Shown here piece by piece: positions 11,445 through 20,958 of a DNA stretch of 30,674 nucleotides (position 1 is the stretch's first letter; every line of letters starts with the position of its first letter). This stretch comes from Chlamydomonas sphaeroides (Eukaryota; Chlorophyta; Chlorophyceae; Chlamydomonadales; Chlamydomonadaceae). A program made the translations under genes and the position numbers. The stretch spans positions 1-30,674 of the forward strand of contig BDDC01000177.1 in the NCBI GenBank assembly GCA_001662425.1, written 5' to 3'. Below the pieces are notes generated by a model. The model ran no database searches. It was not told the origin of the DNA and was given only the letters and a program-made list of their open reading frames with translations.

Positions 11445-11994
11445 CACCGCTGGCACGAGCGAGCTCGTGTGGCTGGAAGCTCGTCCGGCGTTCGGAAGGA
11501 GCACGAGCCAGGATCAAAGCACGAGCTAGGGAGGACGAGCTTGAGGCCAAGTGTTCTGGCTGCCGTGGGTGTGATGAGGAAGCCGCCGTTGTCAGCGGGG
11601 CAGCGCGTGGGATGTTGTGACCAGTGGAGTCCCCGGGTTGTGACGAGCCGGAGACTTGGCTGCCATCGGATGGGCGGGCGCACGCGTGGACGAGGCATCC
11701 GGGCGGCCCCTTGCACGCAGCCGGCCGCCCGACGCAGGTGCAGCATCCAGCCCCTGGGCCGCCACACACCCGCATGCGGTCCGCACAGGCGGCATGCACG
11801 CCTGCTGCCTGGCGTGTGGCGCATCGTACCCTGGCCGCCCTGACCCCACACCAGCCGCCTGACTGCAAGCGGCACCCACCGGCGCCCCGCGAGCGACCCA
11901 TGATCACAGCCGCCGCCACGCCCGACAGGCGGCGAGCGCCGACACACCTCTCGCCTCTCCAGGCCTCTCCAAGCCTCTCCACTCCCTCTCTGCG

Positions 11995-12053
<59 letters not shown>
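11995..12053. repeat. 59-nt poly-C run at the gap edge
   Basis: An uninterrupted run of C stops exactly where the N run begins, and follows several CTCTCC-type units at 11948-11990. A long homopolymer ending at a gap is typical of sequencing failure, so its true length and even its existence are doubtful. Confidence 0.9.
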
Positions 12054-12383
12054 NNNNNNNNNNNNNNNNNNNNNNNNNNNNNNNNNNNNNNNNNNNNNNN
12101 NNNNNNNNNNNNNNNNNNNNNNNNNNNNNNNNNNNNNNNNNNNNNNNNNNNNNNNNNNNNNNNNNNNNNNNNNNNNNNNNNNNNNNNNNNNNNNNNNNNN
12201 NNNNNNNNNNNNNNNNNNNNNNNNNNNNNNNNNNNNNNNNNNNNNNNNNNNNNNNNNNNNNNNNNNNNNNNNNNNNNNNNNNNNNNNNNNNNNNNNNNNN
12301 NNNNNNNNNNNNNNNNNNNNNNNNNNNNNNNNNNNNNNNNNNNNNNNNNNNNNNNNNNNNNNNNNNNNNNNNNNNNNNNNNNN
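12054..12383. other. Assembly gap (330 N)
   Basis: 330 undetermined bases. The length is not a round placeholder, so it is probably an estimated gap size. A 3' UTR or further exon could be hidden here. Confidence 0.99.
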
Positions 12384-12815
12384 CACAGCACGCCCTGTGA
12401 TCACCACGCAACCCGATGCAGGCACACCGACGACGCCCATCCTGCCCGCAGCAGCCGGCTGCGCCCAATCGTGGCCGCCGCCCGGCAGCAGCATACACTC
12501 GGCAGGCCACTACTACAGGGCCACACGCTCCTCTGGCGTCAAGCTGGTGCCACACATGTACACAGGCAGCAACCATGCCGTGCTATCGTCCATTGGGCAC
12601 CACCGCCGGCTCGCTGCGTACGGGCGGACACGCCGCTGCGCTGCACGCCTCGCTCGTGCGGCGGGCCCACGGCCGGGGCCCACCTCTCACTCCTGCTCTT
12701 ACTCTCCCTGCCGACCACCTAGTCGCGCAGCTAGGCATCCGCCACCGCAGCCGAGCAGCCGCACACGCTTCAGCGACCGGTGCCGCCTCTCCCTCCTGCG
12801 CGCACGCAGCTGCCG

Positions 12816-13853
12816 CTACTGCCGCGGCGCCTGCAGGATGAGGCCGTAGCCAAGCAGCGCCACCGCCAGCAGCCACATGAGGCTGGGGACAGCAGCCAAG
12901 GGGCCGCGGGGGCAAAGAGGGCGAGGAGTGGGCAGGATTCGATGGGGGCCAGGGGCCGGTCGCGGGCCCAGGGGGGCCCGTGGCCCGACGGCGCAGGCGC
13001 CAGGCGGGATCGTGGGATGTGGCTGTTGGGGCCGCACGCGCCGCCGACCCATCGTGTGCTGCGCTGCGGTGCTGCTGCCGCTGCCAGGCAGGCCTCACCT
13101 GCGTTTCCACCTGAGTCCCCGCATACGGCCACACCGAATGACCCAACCGAGGCCCCACCGTGGTCCCCGCTGTGCCTCACATGCCGCCGTGCCTGGTGCG
13201 CTGAGTTGGTTGGCTACCGCCGTTGTGGCAACACCGGCGGTGTGAGGTCCCAGAGGTCACTGCCCGAGGAGCGAGGCCGCACCTGAGGCCCCAGCGATCG
13301 GTGCCGAAGATGGCGATGGGTTCCGTGGCGGCGTTCCAGGCGGCCCCCACCAGGTTGGCTGCGGAGCCGCCGTAGCCGAGCAGCTCGGACAGCGTGGGGC
13401 CCGACTGCGGGCGGCGGCGTCAATGGGACCGGCGGACGTGCAGCGGGCTGGGATGAGGCACGGCCCGTGGCATGGCGGCCGTGTGAGGCAGCCTTTGGGC
13501 TGCAGCCGGGATTGCATAGGTGGAGCGGTCTAGCTGACGGCAGTGAGGGGGTGCGGAGGGCCCCGGGCCGTTCCTTGGGGTGGGTGCCACAGGGTGAGGC
13601 TGGGTCGTGGGTGCAGCGCCAAGGCCCGCGCTCCTTCTGCCAGATGACTGCAGGTGCGTCGACCCACCTTCATGACGCTGACCAGGGTCGTGGTGTCCAC
13701 GGAGGAGGGCAGCAAGCTGCCTGTGTCAACGGGCTGCGCGTGTGGTGGCCGGAGGCTCGGCCGGGGGCGACCGGCAACACGCAGTCCTCGCTGGTTCAGG
13801 TCCAGACGACCTGAAGTGCTCGCAGAGCCCATACGTGTAGTGCTGCTCGCCAT
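12816..13853 (-). CDS. Small predicted single-pass membrane protein (3 exons, 124 aa)
   Basis: On the minus strand the exons are 13853-13668, 13404-13283 and 12882-12816 (stop TAG). Donors are AAG|GTGGGT and CAG|GTGCGG, acceptors CCCGCAG and TCCCCAG, and all phases agree. The start is the first ATG after an in-frame TAA near 13910. The N-terminal 45 residues are rich in Ser, Thr, Arg and Pro with few acidic residues, like an organelle transit peptide. The middle reads LLPSSVDTTTLVSVMK, then SGPTLSELLGYGGSAANLVG and a segment containing EPIAIFGTDRWGLS. The C-terminal 20 or so residues (LMWLLAVALLGYGLIL then QAPRQ) form one strong membrane helix. I do not recognise the family. A chloroplast or mitochondrial membrane protein is a reasonable inference, a tail-anchored protein the alternative. 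It is divergently transcribed from the kinase gene at 14387. Confidence 0.75.
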
Positions 13854-14386
13854 TGTGGCTGGTGTTTGATGCGTCGAAACAACACTCGACGGATGGTGGA
13901 TGTGTGGGGTTAGTCGTCAGCGCCTCTAGCAGGCAAACGAAGGTTTTGCTTCTGGGAATCACAAGCTTGATGCGCAGTTTCTTTTCGCAAGACTTCCCAA
14001 AGTGCCGCGGTTGGCCAATCAGGGCAATGCACTCACACAGCGTCCCAGCCCGCAAAAAGATATGTACACAGCTGACACGGCGACCCTCTATACTACACGC
14101 TTGCATTCTCGTCGCGCAACGCACTTCTGTCAAGCAGCTTCTCAAAATTCCGACCACGCCTTACGCGCTGCTGCCCTGCCGCGGCTGACGATAGCCGCGT
14201 GGACATGCATATATAGCTCACAAAGCGCGTTAGCCTGCGGTTGTACCAGCGCTGCAGCTCTTCGCGCAAAGCGACGAACACTCCGCTCGAGGCGCGCTTA
14301 CGGACTGTCTGTAGCATACAAAGTTTGCTGACGCGTTATAGAGCCGACAGGGCGAGCCCGGGGGAGCTGGGAACGCCGAGCGGAAC
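13854..14386. promoter_or_regulatory. Divergent (bidirectional) promoter region, 533 bp
   Basis: This interval separates the start codons of the minus-strand membrane-protein gene and the plus-strand STE20-type kinase gene, so it must contain both promoters and 5' UTRs unless they overlap. A TATATA at 14210-14215 lies 172 nt before the kinase ATG and is the best TATA-like element. It is less GC-rich than the exons. No coding exon was found. Confidence 0.55.
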
Positions 14387-17300
14387 ATGGCCGCGCCGGA
14401 GCGCTACGAGCGCGGGAGCTGCATCGGGCGCGGCTCATTTGGTGACGTATATGAAGGGTAAGGACTGACCACCCCGCTCCTGGTCACCCACGTCCTGTCT
14501 GTCCCTGAAGAAAGTTGGCACGTGCCCCGCCTGCCCCTGCAGCCTTGACACACAGACAGGCCAGCCCGTAGCCATCAAGGTCATCGACCTCGACGATGTG
14601 TGAGTGCGCTATGCGGGCCGCCCTAGTCAGGAGGGCCACCGCTCTGGCCAGGAGGGCCAGCCCTGCAGCTGCTTGGCGTGCCGCTTTCCGTGGGTGACGT
14701 AGCGGTCCAATCCAGGCCCCGCTTCCTGTTGCTCTTGCCCATGTCGCTGCCCTCAGCGAGGACGACATCCAGGACATTCACAGGGTGAGACATGTTAGGT
14801 GACTTGCAGACACGGGTGACTTGCAGACACGGCTGCGGCCATAATGGAGGCCAAAGCGCCTGTGAGGCAGTGCGCACAACTGCGGTTGGGCCTTTCCTGG
14901 GGACCGGCTGTCCACCCCGCTTCGTGCCGCCCCTCTGGCCAACCCACACTGTCCTGCCATGCTCACCCCAGACCAGTCAAGCCCATCGGTATTCTCCCAG
15001 CGCTTCGCTCCATACTGCGACAGCGCCCGCGCCTTGCGCCACCCTATCACTTCCTGCCTGCGGGGCTCGCGACCTGCTGCCCGCACTGCCCTGTGCTGCA
15101 TGCCCCCTCTCTCATCCCTCGCTGATGGGCACGTTGCAGCCCGCTATCCATGCCCCATGTGTCCTCCTCATTGTCCCCTCACGCTGCACGCATCTCCCCC
15201 CCCCTGCTCACCCCTGCTTGCCCCTGCTCCGCCTCGCGCCCTCCGCTCCTGCAGGAGATCCAGGCGCTGGCGGGCTGCCGCTGCCGCAACATCACGCAGT
15301 ACTTTGGTTCCGTGCTACGGCCCGGCAGCGCTGAGCTGCACATCGTCATGGAGCTTATGGCGTGCAGCGTGGCGGACCTGGTGGGGCTGGGGGGGGGACG
15401 ATGTTCGGGGGCGTGCAGGGAATGGATGGCCCGGGGCGTTGAGGCGAGCAGGGGTGAGCAGGGGTGAGCAGGCAGCGTTGAAGCGGTTGGGGAGGACCTC
15501 ATGGCGCGGCGTGCAGCGTGGCGGGTCTGGTGGGGCTGCGTGGGCGGGCAAGGGTTGGGCAGCAGGGTGGCAGGTGCGGGCAGCGTGGGAGCGGGCGGGC
15601 AGGAGCTCAGTCCCGCGGACCTCGCCACGAGATAAAACCCTGGCACGTGAGCCTCTGCCGCGATGCTGCCGCCTGCCTCAGGTCCACCACGGGCCATTGG
15701 ATGAGGCGTGCATCGCCTTCATCCTGTCGCAGGTGGGGTGCGGCAGATGAAACGGTGTGTGGCAGGGGCGTTCGCCATCCGAGCGCGCTCGCGGGCGCGG
15801 GTGCCCTGGTGTGCACAGTGGGATTCCATGGGAGCACCCCGCATCCAAATTGCCATCGCTGGGCGTACAAGCCAACGCACGGCCGTGCAAGGAGCGCAGA
15901 AGCGCAGCATCTGCCGCCCTTACCTGTCCTGTCGGGACCAGGGGCCCCAGTCCCTGGGCTTCCTCGGTTCCTCCACCAACGCCCGCGGTGTGTCTCGTCC
16001 GCCGCCCGGCCCGGCGCCAGGTGCTCAATGCGCTGGCCTACCTGCACGCGGAGCACCGCATCCACCGCGACATCAAGGTGGGGTGGGTGGAGGGTGATAG
16101 GGGGGACGTGGAGGGCAGGACACGCGTGCGCGCGGTATGACGACCGGGGCATTGCAGTTGTAGGGTAGGGTTGTGATGGAAGCATCGTGTTGAGCGTCGT
16201 GTTGAGGGTAGTTCAGGAGGCGGAGGGATAGAGGAAAGGGTACAAGGACACGTAAGTGCTGTTGTCAGCTGACCATCACCACCCACCGCTCCTCCCGCGC
16301 CCGCAGGCTGCCAACGTGCTGTTGTCGCGCACCGGGGAGGTCAAGGTGAGGACCGGCCGCCGCCCGGCGCCAAGTCTGCACCGAGCGGGATGGAGCGAGG
16401 CCCTGAAGCAGGCTCCGGCGACACGATCGGGCCGGGTCGGGTTGGATCGGACGTGTCCCGACAAGGTTTGACGTGCGGAAGGAGGCAGAGAGCCGCGGTG
16501 GGCGACACACAACGGCTGCACGGCTGGGCAGAGGTTCGCAGTCGCGTGTGCTTGCGGGCCGCAGCCGTCCCCCAACCAGCTACCAGTGCGCATGTTTGCC
16601 CGGAAGAGCAGCCAGAGTCGTGCGGCTGGCAACCCGGCCAACTCCGCAGCACCGCGAGCCGGCTGGGCCGGCTGCGATTCCTCAGTGCCTGGGTTCCTGC
16701 CGCCCCGGGCCATGCGCCTCAGCCCAAGCCAGACGGCCCCGAACGCCTGCGGGCTTGGCAGCAGCGGAACCGGGTGTGAGCTCGCTTTCAGGCGCTGAGA
16801 GGCGCTGAGGAGGCAGGCCATTGCGGTCGCCGGCATTTTGTCGGCTCCTGGACGGGCATGTGTGTCGCGCCTGTGGGCACCGCAGCCGGACCCGCACAGG
16901 CGCTGGCCTCAAGTCGGTCCGGGAGCTCTGCAAATGCCGCGCGGCCGGCGGCGCTAACCCAGTACCGCAAGCCGCCCCGGGGGCTCTTGTGTGGCCCTTG
17001 CCTTGGCCCGGGTCCCATATTCAGTACTCATGACTGCCGTTGGCAAGCAGTCTCGCTCGTGCTCCGGGTGCTGGGCGGATCCGCCCATGCGCTCGTCGCC
17101 CGTGATCGACTGCGACTGCGCTTAACTCCGGCGCTCGCCGTTGTTCACTTCCGTTCCCATGTCATCAGCCCCGCAAACATGTAGCCTAAGCAGCACGGCG
17201 GCCCCGCCCGGCCCCTGCACAGATCACCGACTTCGGAGTCTCCGGACAGCTGAGCGGCACCCTGGGCTACCGGCGGAAGACGTTCGTGGGCACGCCCTTC

Positions 17301-20144
17301 TGGATGGCGCCCGAGGTGCGAGCGGCCCCGCAGCGTGGGCGTACGCGAACGTGCCAAGGCATCGCCGACATGTGCTGACATGCGCCGCCACGCCACGTCA
17401 CACCGTCCTGCCCCTCCGCCTCCATCAGGTCATTGACAGCAGTGAGGAGGGCTACAGCGAGAAGGCCGATGTGTGGTCGCTGGGCATCACCGCCATCGAG
17501 ATGGCCACGGGGGCGCCGCCGCACGCCAGCCTGCACCCCATGCGCGTGCTGTTCCTCATACCCAAGGGCCCGCCGCCCGCGCTCGAGAGCGACGCCTTCT
17601 CGCCGCAGCTCAAGGACTTTGTGGCCACCTGCCTGCGCAAGGACCCGGGCGCACGGCCCGCAGCCAAGGTGGGCGAACGAGCGAGCGAGCGCCGCACGCA
17701 AAAGGCTGCGGCCCGCGCCTGCCTTGGACGCTCCTGCCCCCAGCCAACGAGCGGTCTTGCCCTGCCCGTTCCGCTGACCAGCACCTACCCCCTGGCCCTC
17801 CCACTGCTGGCCTCCTCGCCCCACAGGACCTCCTGGCGCACCCCTTTGTGGCGTCCGCCACCTCCCCGCCCGACCAGCTGCCGTCGCTGGTGGCGGAGCT
17901 GGCACGCACCAAGAAGCCTCTGTCGTCGCGCCGCGACGCCGACGAGGCGCTGCTTGCAGCCGGCGGCACAATGCCCGCCTGGGACTTCGGCACCATGGGC
18001 CGCAAGCAGGCGGCGGCGGCAGCAGCAGCCGTGGCCGCCAACGGCGCAGCCAATGGTGGCAGCGGTGTGGCCGCCTCTGGCGGCAGCGGCACCGTCCGGG
18101 CTATGGCGGCGGCGCTGGCGGCGGCGTCGTCCGGCGGCACCATCCGCGGCGGCGCTGGCGGTGACGCGCTGCGGGAGACGCTGCGGGCGCAGTCAGCAGC
18201 GGCAGCGGCGCTGCCGTCGCCGGCAGCGTCCCCGGCGGCGGCGCGTGTCGCCAACATCAGCCAGACGGCGGGCGCGGCGTTGCAGGAGGCCCTGGGGGGC
18301 GCCGCTAACGGCCGTCCGCCGTCTCCAACCAACTTTGGCAGCATAGCGCTGCCGCCGCCGCCGCCCAGCGCGGTGGCTCGCGTGGCGGCGTCCGCCGGCG
18401 GCGCCACACGTGACCGCTCTGGCGGGGGCTCGCCGCCGCAGGCCGCCCCCGTTCGCGGCAGCGGCACGGTGGGCGGCGGCGGCAGGTTTGCGACCATGTC
18501 GTCGGCGGAGGCGCGCATGTACCGGGACATGGTGGGCAGGGGCAGCGCCGCCGGCGGCGGCGCTGCCATCAGCGCCTCCGGCGGCGCCGACGGCGCCGGC
18601 GCCGGCGTGGCGTCAGGCCTGGTGCGCAACAGCTTGTCGGGCACCGCAATGGCGGGCGCGGGCGGCAGCGCACCGGTGGCGGCGGCGACGGCCAAGGCAG
18701 CGCACCGGTGAGTTGCTGCTGCTGCGGCGGCGGCGGCGGCGTGCCAATGAGGGGGGGATCTCCTGGCTGTTTTGGTTTTGATGCCCGGGTTGAACGGGAG
18801 GGTTGCCGTACACGTGTGGCTTGCCGTGTCGTGCTATGACGTGGCTTGCTCGGCCTGCCTCGTGCTCCACGCGCAGGTATTCCCCTTCGCCCGGATCCTC
18901 GGAGGAGCGGCACAGCGCTGGCGGCAGCGCCGGCGCCACCGACGGCACCGCCGGCGGCGAGCCCGACAACTACGGTACCGTTCAGTCCCGGCCCAGCGCC
19001 GCCGCCAGCGCCAGCGGCGGCGCCAGCACGCAGCCGTCGGGCTCGCTTCGCTCCACAAGCGGCGCCAGCAGCGCCGGTCTGGGGCCGGGCATGGCGGGCG
19101 GCTCGGGCCCCGGCACGGGGGCGTACGGAACGGTGCAGTCGCGCAAGCAGGTGCGCGCTGGCGCCCCGTGTGACGCCGCGCCGCCGTCGCAGACAGGCGT
19201 CGCCGCGCGGCAGTTGATGGGCGGCTGCAGCAACGGCCATCCTTTCCGCTGACGCTCCCCTTGCCTCCTCCGGCCCGCGCCGCCCCTCCCGCCGCACAGC
19301 TTGACGGCGGCCACCCGCTGCTGTCCGGCGCCTTTGGCTCCACCGCCGCCAGCTCGCCCTCGCCCGCGTCCTCGCCCGCCGCGGCGGGCGCCACGACGCT
19401 CACAGCCACGGCCGGCGGCCTGGGCGGGCTGCTGTCCCGCGAGGCCAGCGGCCCCGAGAGCGCGGCGGTGCTGTCGCGGCTGCTGGGGCCCTGCCTGCGG
19501 TCCGCCTTCAACAGCGCCGACAAAGCCAGCCAGGCGCTGCTGGCGGGCGTGCTGGGCAACCTGGGGCAGCTGGAGAAGATGGTGCGTGCGGTGCCGCGCT
19601 GGGGCGTGGGGCTGGGCTGGCTTGAAGGCCGACATACCGGTAGCTGGGGCTGGGCTGCGGTGTAGCATGGGCTGTGGCGCAGCTGCGCATGAGCCCAGCG
19701 ACGTGGTGGGCGGTGGCCCCTTTGTGAAGCGCGTGTCGCACTGGGTACCGTACTAGGTGATCAGACGGCGTATTTGCCCCATGCCCCCGTGCCGTGCAGA
19801 TGCCCGGCGCGTCGTACCGGCTCGCACAGGAGATGCTCGTACGGCTGTCGTGCAGCAGCGACGCGTCCCTGGAGCCGCTCCGTGCCTCGGCCACTGGCCT
19901 GTACACCGCCGCCGCCTCGGGCGCGCCATTCGCGGCGGGCGCCGGCGAGGCCGGCGGCGCGGCGGCGACGGCGGGCCGCAACGGCGGCGGCGCGGCGGCG
20001 GCGGGGCGGCCGGCGGACGGCATGGGCCCTCTTGGGGAGTTCCTGCTGGGGCGGTGGCGGGAGGAGGAGGCGCACGAGGCGGCGCTGCTAGCCAGGAGCA
20101 TGGGGACGCAGCAGGGGTCGGCGGCGGGGTTGCTCCGGCGGTAG
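14387..20144 (+). CDS. STE20/germinal-centre kinase, SIK1/GCK-III-like (13 exons, 847 aa)
   Basis: Exons: 14387-14457, 14543-14599, 14757-14784, 15255-15380, 15682-15732, 16021-16077, 16307-16345, 17223-17315, 17429-17668, 17827-18707, 18877-19150, 19300-19581, 19800-20144 (TAG); every phase fits. Kinase domain at residues about 7-262: GRGSFGDVY loop, VAIK with Lys36, HRDIKAANVLL (Asp128, Asn133), TDFGVSGQL (Asp146), TFVGTPFWMAPE (163-174), then ADVWSLGITAIEMATG, HPMRVLFLIPK and RPAAKDLLAHPFV. HRDIKAAN plus GTPFWMAPE marks the STE20 group; the HPMRVLFLIPK stretch and the EDDIQDIHREI helix are closest, from memory, to plant SIK1 and the MST3/YSK1 class. Such kinases act in Hippo-like and cell-polarity or growth signalling, often with MOB1. 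The tail (263-680) is Ala/Gly/Ser-rich with repeated G-T-(M/V/I) motifs. Exons 12-13 encode more ordered helical segments (LSRLLGPCLRSAF; PLGEFLLGRWREEEA). The kinase call is certain; the subgroup is likely. Confidence 0.93.
14798..14831. repeat. Two tandem 17-bp units in kinase intron 3
   Basis: GGTGACTTGCAGACACG occurs twice in direct succession, 14 bases after the donor at 14785. It is seen directly and no function is implied. Confidence 0.85.
15361..15538. repeat. Exon 4 end plus donor duplicated inside intron 4
   Basis: The 29 nt at 15361-15389, spanning the end of exon 4 and its GTGGGG donor at 15381, recur at 15510-15538 with two mismatches, 149 bp downstream inside the intron. The copy keeps a GTGGGG. 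GAGCAGGGGT units at about 15449-15471 lie between them. Confidence 0.8.
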
Positions 20145-20958
20145 CCAGCATGGCGGCGCGTCTCTAAGCGGCGCGGCCGTCGTGGCGCGCGAGGTCAACG
20201 AGAGGTGTGGTGTCGCAAAAGGGGTGGGGTACGTACGAGCCTAGCCGGCCAGTGTCGTGGCCGTCTGGAACAGCCAGCAGCAGCGGCAGCCTCTGGGGGT
20301 GCGGCCTGGTGGACGATGTGGGGATGCATAAGCGCCGTGCCTTGATGTGCCCTGGTGTGGCCTCTCCGAGGCAGCCGGGTGGCTGGTGCGGGGGTATGGG
20401 CTGGCGGGCATGCTTAGCGGCTCTGGCTGTAGTGGTGCTGAGGCGTGAGAGCAGCGCGGCGGAGGCGTGTAGGTAGGTAGGGGCGGCCGTGGCTCTGGGT
20501 GCATTGCCCGGGCGCGGCCAGCCAGCTAGCGCGGCAGGGCGCGTGATCCCAGCTAGCGATGCCCGGCGCTGTGAATGGGGGCGAGGTGTCGCCGGCGGCA
20601 GGAGAGGATCTGGCGGACAGTGGAGAGGCAACGGGTCAAGGGTCCAAGCGACGAGATGCACGTATGAGCATGTGGCCGATGTGGACACAGGGTGCTCTTG
20701 TCCAGCGCATGACACAATCAACCAGGATCCACCCCAATACCCAGCCGTGCGGTTGTCGCGGGGAGGGCTGCGAGTGTCCGAGAGGGGGTCGGACGCATAG
20801 AGGCACAAAGCGACATCCTGCGACATGCAGTCACGGCAGCCACGCCGTACACATTGTATGCCAACTTGCTCTTTTGTACAGGCAGCTCAAAGTAAGCATG
20901 TGTGGTATTGTTGAAACCTCGGCAGCAATGAACTCTCCATCCATGCTACGGCAGCGGG
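20145..20958. other. Non-coding interval between the STE20-type kinase and the first LRR-like gene
   Basis: The interval must hold the kinase 3' UTR and the promoter of the next gene. Open frames here lack protein-like composition and splice partners. No TGTAA was found on the plus strand, so the poly(A) site is not placed. Confidence 0.5.

Larger units (their letters stand above)
11314..12815. other. Non-coding interval with assembly gap
   Basis: This holds the acyltransferase 3' UTR on the left and, beyond the gap, the 3' side of the minus-strand gene ending at 12816. No supportable exon was found; frames spanning the gap are not real evidence. CACGAGC-like heptamers recur at about 11454, 11501 and 11520. 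No TTACA (TGTAA on the minus strand) is visible between 12384 and 12815. Confidence 0.5.

Noticed and set aside
10633..12576. Open frames running through the poly-C and N gap
   Set aside because: They exist only because N and a homopolymer contain no stops. They are not evidence of coding.
16346..17222. A separate small gene inside the long seventh intron of the SIK1-like kinase
   Set aside because: Frames of 70-130 codons there have no recognisable domain or consistent splice signals, and the flanking kinase exons join in phase across the region.
17610..18695. Minus-strand 360-codon frame opposite kinase exon 10
   Set aside because: Low-complexity shadow of the Ala/Gly-rich plus-strand exon; no start context, splice partner or domain.
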